Assembly: GCA_033720955.1 (NCBI GenBank)
Contig: JAWWBN010000149.1
Location: 1 to 9,605 of the forward strand
Origin: JAWWBN01 sp033720955
GTDB lineage: Bacteria > Acidobacteriota > Thermoanaerobaculia > Multivoradales > JAHEKO01
DNA length: 9,605 nt
Reading direction: 5' to 3'
The position numbers were made by a program, and so were the translations under genes. This document shows positions 1-6,240 of the stretch, piece by piece. The notes beneath the pieces were generated by a model, which saw only the letters and a list, made by a program, of their open reading frames with translations, was not told the origin of the DNA and made no database searches. Positions within the stretch are counted from its first letter, which is position 1; each line of letters begins with the position of its first letter.

Positions 1-2136
1 CCCTCGCCGGCGGCCGGCGGCCGGGGCCCGGTGGGAGGCGGCTCCGTCGTCGCAGACGGAGGCGGCTCCGCCTTCCGTGGCTTCGCCGAGGGGCCGGCCG
101 CGGTGGATCTGCGCGAGCTGGCGCTTCTCCCCGCCCCCTCCGCGCCGCCCCGGGACCCCGTCGGGCGGCCGGAGTCGCCGATCCCGGAGGAGCTGGCCGA
201 GGAGCTGCGCGCCCACGCCCGCACCCTGCCGCCCAGCCGCGACGTGCGCGCTCCGGGGGAGTCGTCGACCTTCGGGCCGGCTCCCGCGGCGGCTTCCGTC
301 CTGGGCGGCTTCGAGGGGCCCGCCTTCGGAGACGCGGGGTCCAGCCTGGTGCCCCCGGACCCCGAGCTGGCCGCCGGACCGGAGCACCTCCTGGCGGTCT
401 TCAACGCCGGGTTCACGATCTACGACAAGAGCGGCGCGGTCCTCTCCGGGCCCACCGGCCTGGCCTCGCTCTTCTCCACCACGCCCGGCTGCGACGGCTC
501 GCCCTTCGATCCCAACGCGCTCTACGACGAGGAGGCGGACCGCTTCGTGATCGGCGCCGACGGCGGCGGCAGCTCCTACTGCCTGGCGGCCAGCGCCGGG
601 CCCGACCCCACCGGCGTGTGGCACACCTACGCCTTCGCCACCGACTTCCCCTCCCATCCGAGCGGCCCCTTCTTCTTCGACTACCCCCACGCCGGCGTCG
701 GGCGGGAGGCGATCTACATGGGCGCCAACCTCTTCTCCGGCGGTTTCTTCGAGGGGCGGGTGTGGGCCGTGGACAAGACGGCGGTCTACGCCGGCGCCGC
801 CTCGCCGGCGGTGATCACCCACTCCACCGGCAGCCGCAGCACCCCCCAGCCGGCCAACCTGCACGGCTTCGCCCAGGGCACCTGGCCGGCGGCGGGACCC
901 CACTACCTGCTGACCGACGACTCCGCCTTCAGCGGCGCCCGGCTGGGGGTCTGGTCGTGGGCCGATCCGTTCGGCGCCGACGACCTGGTCCTGGTCGGCG
1001 AGGTGGACCTGGCGCCGGCGACCGGGGCGGCCGGCTTTCCCCTGCCGGCCCCCCAGAGCGGCGCCGTGGCCAACCTGGACGCCAACGACTGGCGGGTGCA
1101 GGATGCCGAGTACCGCAACGGCGAGCTCTGGACCACCCAGACCGTCTCCTGCAACCCGGGGGGCGGCACGGTGGACTGCATCCGGTGGGCGCGGATCGAC
1201 CCGGCGACGCCGGCCGTGCTGGACGCCGGCCTGCTGGGCAGCGACGGCGTCTACCGGATCTTCGGCGACCTGGCGGCCAACCACTGCGGCGACCTGGCGG
1301 TGGGCTACACGACGACCGGGCCGGCGCTCTTCCCCTCGGTGGCGGTCGCCGGCCGGCGCATCGGCGACGCGCCGGGGTCGCTGGGCCCGGAGACCGAGCT
1401 GCGGGGGGGCGACAGGGCCTACAGCTCCTTCGACGCGAGCCCGCTGCGCTGGGGCGACTACACCGGGCTGACTCCCGACCCCGACGGCCTGGGACTCTGG
1501 TACCTCGGTGAGTACAGCCGCGATCTGGTCGGCGAGGCGGCGAACTGGGGGAGCTGGATCGGCTCGCTGGTCATCCCCGGCTGCCCCCTCCTCGCCGCGG
1601 CGCCGGAGGCGGTCGACTTCGGCGGGTGGCCCGAGGGGGGCCTCTCGCCTCCGCACGAGGTGGTCCTGGCCAACGCGGGCGACGCCGCCCTGGCCCTCTC
1701 GGGGATGACCCTCTCCGACCCCTCGCGCTTCTTTCTCGACACCGCCGGCGGCGCCGAGCCCTGCCACAGCACGATGCCCACCATCCCGGCCGGTCAGCAG
1801 TGCACCGTCACGGTGAGCTTCGGGCCGGACGCCACGAGCTCCTTCGACGCCACCCTGACGATCGACTCGCTCCTGGAGGCCAACCAGCGGGTCCTGCCGC
1901 TGAGCGGACAGGGGGTCGCCTGTGCCCACCCCGCGGTGGTCGAGGTCACCAACGCGGCGGAGCAGAACGGCTTCCAGGAGGAGTTCGCCTGTCTGCGGCT
2001 GGAGGTGGGGCCGTACCTGCTGGGCCCCTCGGGCCGGCTGGAGCTGACGTCCGGGGTGGAGGTGGTGCTCCGCAACGAGGCCACGGTGAGGGGGGAGATG
2101 CTGGTGACCATCGACCCTCTCCAGACGTTGCCCTGA
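1..2136 (+). CDS. Secreted propeller-like protein with choice-of-anchor-D (ASH-like) domain, 5'-truncated
   Basis: Large extracellular or cell-surface protein; no enzymatic role can be read. The frame is open from base 1. A GTG at 31 is possible, but it has no Shine-Dalgarno and no signal peptide follows it, so the true start and export signal probably lie upstream. Numbering from GTG 31, residues ~100-515 have the look of secreted beta-propeller-like proteins: DPTGVWHTYAF, FFFDYPHAGVG, YMGANLFSGG, and near the end LRWGDYTGLTPDPDG, WYLGEYS and NWGSWIGS. After Cys518, residues ~524-630 form an Ig-like choice-of-anchor-D/ASH-type domain (AVDFGGWPEGG, VVLANAGDAAL, IPAGQQCTVTVSFGP, LPLSGQG). Residues 631-701 are a short beta module (VEVTNAAEQNGF, GPSGRLELTSGVEVVLRNEA) that resembles coat-hanger-stack C-termini of surface proteins. 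Several Cys pairs fit an oxidising location. The gene converges on the thioesterase gene. Domain names come from remembered patterns, not a search. Confidence 0.8.
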   Translation, partial: PSPAAGGRGPVGGGSVVADGGGSAFRGFAEGPAAVDLRELALLPAPSAPPRDPVGRPESPIPEELAEELRAHARTLPPSRDVRAPGESSTFGPAPAAASVLGGFEGPAFGDAGSSLVPPDPELAAGPEHLLAVFNAGFTIYDKSGAVLSGPTGLASLFSTTPGCDGSPFDPNALYDEEADRFVIGADGGGSSYCLAASAGPDPTGVWHTYAFATDFPSHPSGPFFFDYPHAGVGREAIYMGANLFSGGFFEGRVWAVDKTAVYAGAASPAVITHSTGSRSTPQPANLHGFAQGTWPAAGPHYLLTDDSAFSGARLGVWSWADPFGADDLVLVGEVDLAPATGAAGFPLPAPQSGAVANLDANDWRVQDAEYRNGELWTTQTVSCNPGGGTVDCIRWARIDPATPAVLDAGLLGSDGVYRIFGDLAANHCGDLAVGYTTTGPALFPSVAVAGRRIGDAPGSLGPETELRGGDRAYSSFDASPLRWGDYTGLTPDPDGLGLWYLGEYSRDLVGEAANWGSWIGSLVIPGCPLLAAAPEAVDFGGWPEGGLSPPHEVVLANAGDAALALSGMTLSDPSRFFLDTAGGAEPCHSTMPTIPAGQQCTVTVSFGPDATSSFDATLTIDSLLEANQRVLPLSGQGVACAHPAVVEVTNAAEQNGFQEEFACLRLEVGPYLLGPSGRLELTSGVEVVLRNEATVRGEMLVTIDPLQTLP

Positions 2137-2236
2137 CGTGCGGATTCGCTCGGGTCCACCCCGGATCGCTGCTGCCACCTCGGCGGTCGGCCGGCTGGTC
2201 CCCCCCGGGGCGCCGGCGAGCGGCTCCGGCTGTCGT

Positions 2237-2257
2237 CGGCCGCCTAGGGCGCGGCCG
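2237..2257. terminator. GC hairpin at convergent gene ends, possible terminator
   Basis: A perfect 7-bp stem (CGGCCGC at 2237-2243 with GCGGCCG at 2251-2257) encloses a 7-nt loop that contains the thioesterase stop codon (2244-2246). A second palindromic pair, GCCGGC at 2190-2195 and 2212-2217, lies closer to the upstream gene. The position between convergent genes suits termination. There is no T-tract, and such stems arise by chance at this GC content. The rest of 2137-2243 shows nothing else. Confidence 0.25.
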
Positions 2258-3029
2258 GACGCCGCCAGCGGGTGAGCACCCGCGCCACCGCCCGGCCGCC
2301 GGCGGTGGCGACGAGGTGCCGCGCCTCGGTGCCGCCCCCGTCGGCCGGCCGGCGCGCGACGTCGGCGACGAGCTCCTCGCCGAGCGAGGTCTCGGCCAGG
2401 AACTCGGCCTCCAGGCCGGCGAACCCGGCGCCCTCCCGCCACTCCTCCGGCAGGCTGGTCAGCGCCCAGCGCAGATAGCGGACGTGATTGACGTGCCGGT
2501 TGACGTCCAGGTCGGCCTCGGCGACCCGCAGCCGCAGGGAGCGCTCGGGCCGGTCCGGGGCGGGCGGGCGGCGGAAGCGGCGCTCGAGGGCGCGCGGCCG
2601 GTGGGGCGGTTGGATGGCCCGCACCGAGGACGGCAGGCGGGCGGGGCGCCGAGTGGCGAGGTCCAGCGCGCACCACGCGCTCGTGGCGCGGGCGATGGGC
2701 CCGGCGTCTCCCGCCGCTTCGAAGTCGCGCAGGGCGAAGAGACCGCGGGCGGCGGACGGCCACGTCGTCACCACCAGCGGCCCCCGCCAGACCGCGGCCG
2801 GCTCCACTTCCACGTCGAGCCGCAGCAGGACCCACGTCAGACCGAGCTGGTTCAGGGCCGCGATGGAGCAGCCCAGGCGCTCTGCGTGCTCGACGGCCGC
2901 CTCCTGGAAGAGATCGCACAGCTCGAGGGCGGCGGCGGCACCGCCCGCGGCCAGACGCTCCCCGGTCCGCTCCCGGCGCGCGGTCCACGGCCGGCTGCGG
3001 CGGCGCGGCGCGGTCTCCCGGGCGGGCAC
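2244..3029 (-). CDS. Acyl-ACP thioesterase (FatA/FatB-like double hotdog)
   Basis: Predicted cytoplasmic thioesterase that releases fatty acids from acyl carrier protein; 261 aa, close to the usual 240-270 aa of bacterial members. The first hotdog has LCDLFQEAAVEHAERLG (37-53), then WVLLRLDVEV (66-75), TTWPS (88-92), RDF (101-103) and the tail DLATRRPARLP (123-133), a run typical of this family. The second hotdog carries the hallmark DLDVNRHVNHVRYLRWAL (173-190), with Asn177 and His179 as likely catalytic residues; acidic residues Glu209 and Glu213 are candidates for the third. The start is GTG at 3029-3027; AGAGG lies 5 nt upstream and overlaps the stop of the HAD gene, which favours this start. 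The N-terminal ~35 residues are Arg/Ala-rich and poorly recognisable. It is the last gene of the pdxH-HAD-thioesterase run. Chain-length specificity cannot be read; a broader acyl-CoA thioesterase role is the alternative. Confidence 0.85.
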   Translation of the reverse strand: MPARETAPRRRSRPWTARRERTGERLAAGGAAAALELCDLFQEAAVEHAERLGCSIAALNQLGLTWVLLRLDVEVEPAAVWRGPLVVTTWPSAARGLFALRDFEAAGDAGPIARATSAWCALDLATRRPARLPSSVRAIQPPHRPRALERRFRRPPAPDRPERSLRLRVAEADLDVNRHVNHVRYLRWALTSLPEEWREGAGFAGLEAEFLAETSLGEELVADVARRPADGGGTEARHLVATAGGRAVARVLTRWRRPAAP

Positions 3030-3034
3030 GGGCG

Positions 3035-3039
3035 CCTCT
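3035..3039 (-). promoter_or_regulatory. Ribosome binding site of the thioesterase gene
   Basis: AGAGG on the minus strand, 5 nt before GTG 3029. It overlaps the TAG stop of the upstream HAD gene (3040-3038), so translation of the two genes is probably coupled. Confidence 0.5.
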
Positions 3040-3700
3040 AGACGAGCCGCTCGAGCTGAGCCAGCTCGCGAATCTCGTAGGTGAGAGGGCGTCCGTCGCC
3101 CTCGGCGCCCCGCGGGTTGAGCCAGCAGGTGTCGATGCCGTAGCGGCGCCCTCCCTCGATGTCGCTGGTCAGGCTGTCGCCCACGATCAGGGTCTGTCGT
3201 CGCGGGGGATCCCCCATGCGGCGGAAGGCGGCGTCGAAGAAGGCCGGGTCGGGTTTGCCGGCGCCGATCTCGCCCGAGATGACCACCACCTCGAAGAAGG
3301 GCGCCAGCGGCGAGGCGGCGAGCCGGGGCCGCTGCACCTCGGCCAGGCCGTTCGTCACCAGCGCCAGCTCGGCGCGCCGCGCCAGCCGACTCACCACCCG
3401 CAGCGCGCCGTCCAGGAGGTGGGTCTGGCGGGCCAGGGCGCGCAGGTAGAGCGAGCTCGCCCGCCCGGCGTCGGCGTCGTGCCCCAGGGCCGTGAGCAGC
3501 CGGGCGAAGCGCTCGCCGGGGATGGCCGCCTGCTCGATCTCGCCGCGCTCGTAGCTGCGCCAGAGGCGGTGGTTGATCTCGCGGTAGGCGGGCAGGAGAC
3601 GCTCTTCGCGGGGCAGGCCCAGCTCCTCCCAGGTCGCGGCGAGAGCCGCCGCCTCGGCCCGGTCGTAGTCGAACAGGGTGCCGTCGGCGTCGAGCAGCAC
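3038..3700 (-). CDS. YjjG-like HAD-superfamily nucleotidase/phosphatase
   Basis: Cytoplasmic HAD phosphohydrolase of the YjjG (house-cleaning pyrimidine 5'-nucleotidase) type. Numbering from GTG 3700: motif I LLDADGTLFDYD with nucleophile Asp4 and acid/base Asp6; motif II Thr116 in ALVTNGL; motif III Lys149 in GAGKPDP; motif IV GDSLTSD with Asp175 and Asp180. The helical cap (~15-95) includes YREINHRLWRSYERGEI, matching the YjjG pattern, and ISGEIGAGKP and TCWLNPRG also fit. GTG 3700 would begin inside the first core strand (in-frame residues just upstream are YRW); see the separate start entry for a CTG at 3736 that would restore it. It sits between pdxH and the thioesterase gene. Substrate is uncertain: YjjG homologues act on pyrimidine nucleotides, but HAD substrate range is broad and the pdxH neighbour makes a PLP-related phosphatase conceivable. 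Confidence 0.85.
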   Translation of the reverse strand: MLLDADGTLFDYDRAEAAALAATWEELGLPREERLLPAYREINHRLWRSYERGEIEQAAIPGERFARLLTALGHDADAGRASSLYLRALARQTHLLDGALRVVSRLARRAELALVTNGLAEVQRPRLAASPLAPFFEVVVISGEIGAGKPDPAFFDAAFRRMGDPPRRQTLIVGDSLTSDIEGGRRYGIDTCWLNPRGAEGDGRPLTYEIRELAQLERLV

Positions 3701-3732
3701 CCAGCGGTAGGGGCCCCCGGGGCGCGGCGCCG

Positions 3733-4311
3733 TCAGGGGTAGAGCCTCTCCGCCCGCCAGCCCTCTCCGTCGCGGACGAAGGCCTGCCGGTCGTGCAGCC
3801 GGTAGGCCTCGGTGCGCCAGAACTCGATCCGGTCGGGGCGCAGAAGGTAGCCGCCCCAGAAGGGCGGACGGGAGATCTCGCGTCCGGCCCAGCGGATCTT
3901 CTCGCGGGCGTAGCGGCGCAGCAGGGTGAATCGCCGCGGCAGCGGCTCGCTCTGCCGCGAAGCCCAGGCGCCGAGCTGGCTGCCGCGGGGCCGGCTGGCG
4001 AAGTAGGCGTCCGACTCCTCGGCCGGGAGCCGCTCGACCCTCCCCTCCACCCGCACCTGACGCCCCAGGGTGGGCCAGTAGAAGCAGAGGGCCGCCCGCG
4101 GATTGGCGTCGAGCTGCCTCGCCTTGGCGCTGCCGTAGTTGGTGAAGAAGCGGAAGCCCCGCCGGTCCACCCCCTTCAGGAGCACCATGCGCGCCGACGG
4201 CCGGGCGTCCACGCCGGCGGTGGCCAGCGTCGCCGCCGTGGCGTCGTGCGCCTCCTCTTTCGCGGCGCGCTCGAAGAGCCGGCGAAAGCGCTCGATGGGA
4301 TCGGCACTCAT
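3733..4311 (-). CDS. pdxH: Pyridoxamine/pyridoxine 5'-phosphate oxidase
   Basis: FMN-dependent oxidase that converts pyridoxine or pyridoxamine 5'-phosphate to PLP in the cytoplasm, the last step of vitamin B6 synthesis and salvage. It is 192 aa from ATG 4311, slightly shorter than E. coli PdxH (218), the difference lying mainly at the N-terminus. Visible family features: ARMVLLKGVD (40-49, FMN phosphate site), FFTNYGSAKARQL (55-67), RQVRVEGRVERL (84-95), SRPRGSQLGAWASRQS (106-121), PPFWGGY (149-155), IEFW (162-165), RLHDR (171-175, Arg171 and His173 contact substrate) and the C-terminal RLYP. The frame stays open far upstream, but that part is antisense to htrA and has no family similarity; homology begins at MSADPIERF. 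The Shine-Dalgarno is weak. It heads a minus-strand operon with the HAD and thioesterase genes and diverges from htrA across 54 bp. Confidence 0.95.
   Translation of the reverse strand: MSADPIERFRRLFERAAKEEAHDATAATLATAGVDARPSARMVLLKGVDRRGFRFFTNYGSAKARQLDANPRAALCFYWPTLGRQVRVEGRVERLPAEESDAYFASRPRGSQLGAWASRQSEPLPRRFTLLRRYAREKIRWAGREISRPPFWGGYLLRPDRIEFWRTEAYRLHDRQAFVRDGEGWRAERLYP
3734..3750 (-). promoter_or_regulatory. Probable non-AUG (CTG) start and RBS of the HAD gene
   Basis: On the minus strand CTG (3736-3734) overlaps the pdxH stop TGA (3735-3733) as CTGA, the geometry of a classical ATGA coupled start. GAGAGG (3750-3745) lies 8 nt upstream. The frame from CTG runs unbroken into the HAD gene and adds 12 residues ending in YRW, which completes the first core strand seen in YjjG proteins. 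No ATG, GTG or TTG occurs in this frame between here and GTG 3700. Confidence 0.4.
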
Positions 4312-4321
4312 CCGGAGGCCG

Positions 4322-4327
4322 ATTGTA
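4322..4327 (-). promoter_or_regulatory. Candidate -10 box of pdxH
   Basis: TACAAT on the minus strand matches TATAAT at five of six bases, in one of the few A/T-rich spots of the 54-bp divergent gap (4312-4365). It ends 10 nt before the pdxH ATG, so a transcript from it would have almost no leader, which fits the weak Shine-Dalgarno. No -35 element is visible at the expected distance. Confidence 0.3.
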
Positions 4328-4347
4328 GGTCCTCGAGATCGGCGGGC

Positions 4348-4353
4348 GGGAGG
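4348..4353 (+). promoter_or_regulatory. Ribosome binding site of the htrA-like gene
   Basis: GGGAGG sits 12 nt upstream of ATG 4366. The spacing is long, but it is the only clear purine-rich site before the start. No promoter was recognised for this gene. Confidence 0.35.
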
Positions 4354-4365
4354 GCGTTGGCTAAG

Positions 4366-5496
4366 ATGCGGCCGGTGTCGCGGATCCTGTTCCCCCTGCT
4401 CCTCCTGATCGCCCTGCTCGCCGGAGCCGTCGGCTTTCTGGGCGGCGCCCTCTGGCGGCAGACCGCCTCCCCGGCGCCCGACCCCTCCCCGGCCGAGCCG
4501 CTGGTCTCGACGGCGGACCGCCCCGAGCTGACCGACCAGGAGCGGGCCACCATCGCCCTCTTCCGACGGGCGTCGCCCTCGGTGGTCTTCATCACCTCGG
4601 TCACCCGGCGGCGCGATTTCTTCAGCATGCGGCCGCAGGAGATCCCACGCGGCTCCGGCTCCGGCTTCGTCTGGGACGGCACCGGGCACGTGGTGACCAA
4701 CTTCCACGTGCTCTCCGGCTCGAGCGGCGTCCGGGTGACCCTGAACGACCGGTCCACCTGGGAGGCCGAGCTGGTCGGGGCGGAGCCGGAGAAGGATCTC
4801 GCGGTGCTGCGGATCCGCGCCCCGGCGGCGCTTCTCCGGCCGCTCGCGCTGGGTCGCTCGAGCGATCTGCTGGTGGGCCAGCAGGTCTACGCCATCGGCA
4901 ACCCGTTCGGTCTCGACCAGACGCTGACGACCGGGGTGATCAGCGCCCTGGGACGGGAGATCATGTCGCTGGCGGGGATTCCCATCCGCGACGTGGTCCA
5001 GACCGACGCCGCCATCAACCCCGGCAACTCGGGCGGCCCCCTCCTCGACAGCGCCGGCCGGCTGATCGGCGTCAACACCCAGATCATCACCCCCTCCGGC
5101 GCGTCGGCGGGCATCGGCTTCGCCATCCCCGTGGACACGGTGAAGTGGGTGGTCCCCGAGCTGATCGAGCACGGGCGGGTCATCCGTCCCACCCTGGGGG
5201 TGCGGCTGCTGCCGAACCAGGTCGCCAACCTGGAGCTGGAGGGGGCGCTGGTGCTCGACGTGGTGCCGGGCAGCGGCGCGGCCCGCGCCGGCATCGTCGG
5301 CACCCGGCGCGACCGCCGTGGCGCGGTGGTCCTGGGCGACGTGATCGTGGACGTGGGCGGTCGCGAGGTGCGGACGCCGGAGGATCTCGTCCTGGCGCTC
5401 GAGCGGCGTGAGCCCGGCGACCTGGTGGAGGTGACCCTGCTGCGGGAGGGCCGCAGACGGGTGGTCCAGGTCGAGCTGGGGCCGCCCTCTTCCTGA
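4366..5496 (+). CDS. HtrA/DegS-like membrane-anchored trypsin-like serine protease with one PDZ domain
   Basis: Envelope quality-control or stress-signalling protease; 376 aa from ATG 4366. Residues ~7-29 (ILFPLLLLIALLAG onward) form one N-terminal membrane anchor preceded by Arg, placing the rest in the periplasm. A Pro-rich linker (35-45) leads to the chymotrypsin-fold domain (~57-265). The triad is visible: His114 in VVTNFHVL, Asp144 in EKDLAVLRI, Ser222 in NPGNSGGPLL; YAIGNPFGLDQTLTTG (175-190) and GIGFAIPVD (249-257) are typical HtrA. A single PDZ (~275-372) begins with RPTLGVRL and contains GTRRDRRGAVVLGDVI (312-327), an insert typical of Deg1-like HtrA proteins. One anchor, protease and one PDZ match the DegS layout, but DegS-type control of a sigma factor is not shown. 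GTG 4375 is an alternative start. The gene diverges from pdxH and converges on the sulfotransferase gene with 9 bp between stops. Confidence 0.93.
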   Translation: MRPVSRILFPLLLLIALLAGAVGFLGGALWRQTASPAPDPSPAEPLVSTADRPELTDQERATIALFRRASPSVVFITSVTRRRDFFSMRPQEIPRGSGSGFVWDGTGHVVTNFHVLSGSSGVRVTLNDRSTWEAELVGAEPEKDLAVLRIRAPAALLRPLALGRSSDLLVGQQVYAIGNPFGLDQTLTTGVISALGREIMSLAGIPIRDVVQTDAAINPGNSGGPLLDSAGRLIGVNTQIITPSGASAGIGFAIPVDTVKWVVPELIEHGRVIRPTLGVRLLPNQVANLELEGALVLDVVPGSGAARAGIVGTRRDRRGAVVLGDVIVDVGGREVRTPEDLVLALERREPGDLVEVTLLREGRRRVVQVELGPPSS

Positions 5497-5505
5497 CGCC
5501 GGGGC

Positions 5506-6117
5506 TCAGGCGCGGTTGCGGTAGAGCGCCGGGTCCACCACCGCGGCCATCCGGTCCACGTCCAGACCGCCGCCCAGGAACTCGTCGAGCTGCCGAGCCG
5601 CGGTGACCGGATCGCCGACCACCTGGGCGTAGTCGAGCTCCAGGAGGTCGAAGTGCGGCGCCCGCTTCAGCAGATAGCGCGCCCGCCAGAGGTCGTCGCC
5701 GAGGAGCTCGGTCATCCGCTCGTCGGGGGTGTCGGAGCCTTCGCCCCGCCGCGTCAGCATCTTGGCCTGGGAGGCCAGCACCTCGTCCAGGTGCCGCACG
5801 AGGAGGATCACCTTGTAGTTGTAGCTCCCGGGGAGCTCCTTCAAGAGGTGCGAGATGATCTTGACCGCCCGGCCCCGGGCGCCGGGCAGCCACGCCTTGG
5901 CGGGGTCGCGAGCCAGGTCCTTGACCGGCTCGAACTCGTAGTAGCCCTTGGGGTTGTCCGCGTCGGCGGTCCGCACCCCGTCCACCACCAGCGGCACGCC
6001 GCCCGCCTCGAGCATCTTCATGGCCATGGAGGTGCCGGAGCGGGGCAGCCCCGAGACCACCACGATGGGCTGGCCGTAGCGCAGCCGGCGATAGAGACGC
6101 TGGATACCCGGTGCCAT
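5506..6117 (-). CDS. Small sulfotransferase-family protein (PAPS-type P-loop)
   Basis: Predicted to transfer a sulfuryl group from PAPS to an unknown acceptor; 203 aa from ATG 6117, short for a sulfotransferase but consistent with a compact bacterial subgroup. The 5'-phosphosulfate loop is VVVSGLPRSGTSMAMKML (19-36), followed by EAGGVPLV, DADNPKGYYEFEPVKDL and VKIISHLLKELPG. The 3'-phosphate-binding segment is VILLVRHLDEVLASQAKML, with the usual Arg-Ser spacing. The C-terminus ends DPALYRNRA. An in-frame ATG at 6198 would add 27 residues (MLSVILGVAAGADAP...), but the family pattern starts just before the P-loop and that stretch overlaps a hairpin, so 6117 is preferred. No signal peptide, hence cytoplasmic. 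It diverges from the phosphatase-superfamily pair, suggesting a shared pathway. Activity on a glycan or lipid is inference, and some members of this fold may have other functions. Confidence 0.8.
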   Translation of the reverse strand: MAPGIQRLYRRLRYGQPIVVVSGLPRSGTSMAMKMLEAGGVPLVVDGVRTADADNPKGYYEFEPVKDLARDPAKAWLPGARGRAVKIISHLLKELPGSYNYKVILLVRHLDEVLASQAKMLTRRGEGSDTPDERMTELLGDDLWRARYLLKRAPHFDLLELDYAQVVGDPVTAARQLDEFLGGGLDVDRMAAVVDPALYRNRA

Positions 6118-6240
6118 TTGTCGGTCGAATCTGCTAACGTTCGGGGACGTCGCCGGGGCGTCCGCCCCGGCGGCGACGCCTAGGATAACCGAAAGCATCC
6201 AGCCCGCGGCTACCGCCGCGCCCCTCACAATCCCATCCCG
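6118..6240. promoter_or_regulatory. Divergent control region between sulfotransferase and phosphatase-superfamily genes
   Basis: The 123-bp gap must drive both divergent units. It holds the hairpin at 6148-6178 and an A/T-richer spot, CCTAGGATAACC (6179-6190), which gives TAGGAT (6181-6186) reading right and TATCCT (6187-6182) reading left; both are loose -10-like hexamers. CACAAT (6226-6231) ends 9 nt before the rightward GTG. No convincing -35 element or Shine-Dalgarno is visible for either gene. Confidence 0.35.
6148..6178. repeat. Imperfect inverted repeat (hairpin) in the divergent promoter region
   Basis: CGTCGCCGGGGC (6148-6159) pairs over 12 bp with GCCCCGG (6164-6170) and CGACG (6174-6178), with a 4-nt loop (6160-6163) and a 3-nt bulge (6171-6173). 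It lies upstream of both genes and would fall at the start of a leftward transcript initiated from TATCCT. It could be an operator or a leader structure; the high GC makes chance pairing possible. Confidence 0.35.

Noticed and set aside
1..30. Short GGCGGCC-type tandem repeat at the window start
   Set aside because: A few imperfect units of GC-rich sequence inside an open coding frame; it probably encodes a Gly/Pro/Ala-rich linker.
1626..3041. 471-residue plus-strand frame bridging the secreted protein and thioesterase genes
   Set aside because: Arg/Gly/Pro/Ala-rich shadow across two supported genes on opposite strands.
3793..4365. Upstream extension of the htrA frame
   Set aside because: Antisense to pdxH; the membrane anchor and protease pattern start at ATG 4366.
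4312..5172. Upstream extension of the pdxH frame
   Set aside because: Antisense to the protease domain of the htrA-like gene, without family similarity; PdxH similarity begins at ATG 4311.
6118..6198. Alternative ATG at 6198 for the sulfotransferase with a short hydrophobic N-terminus
   Set aside because: The added residues do not fit the family, overlap the hairpin, and have no Shine-Dalgarno.
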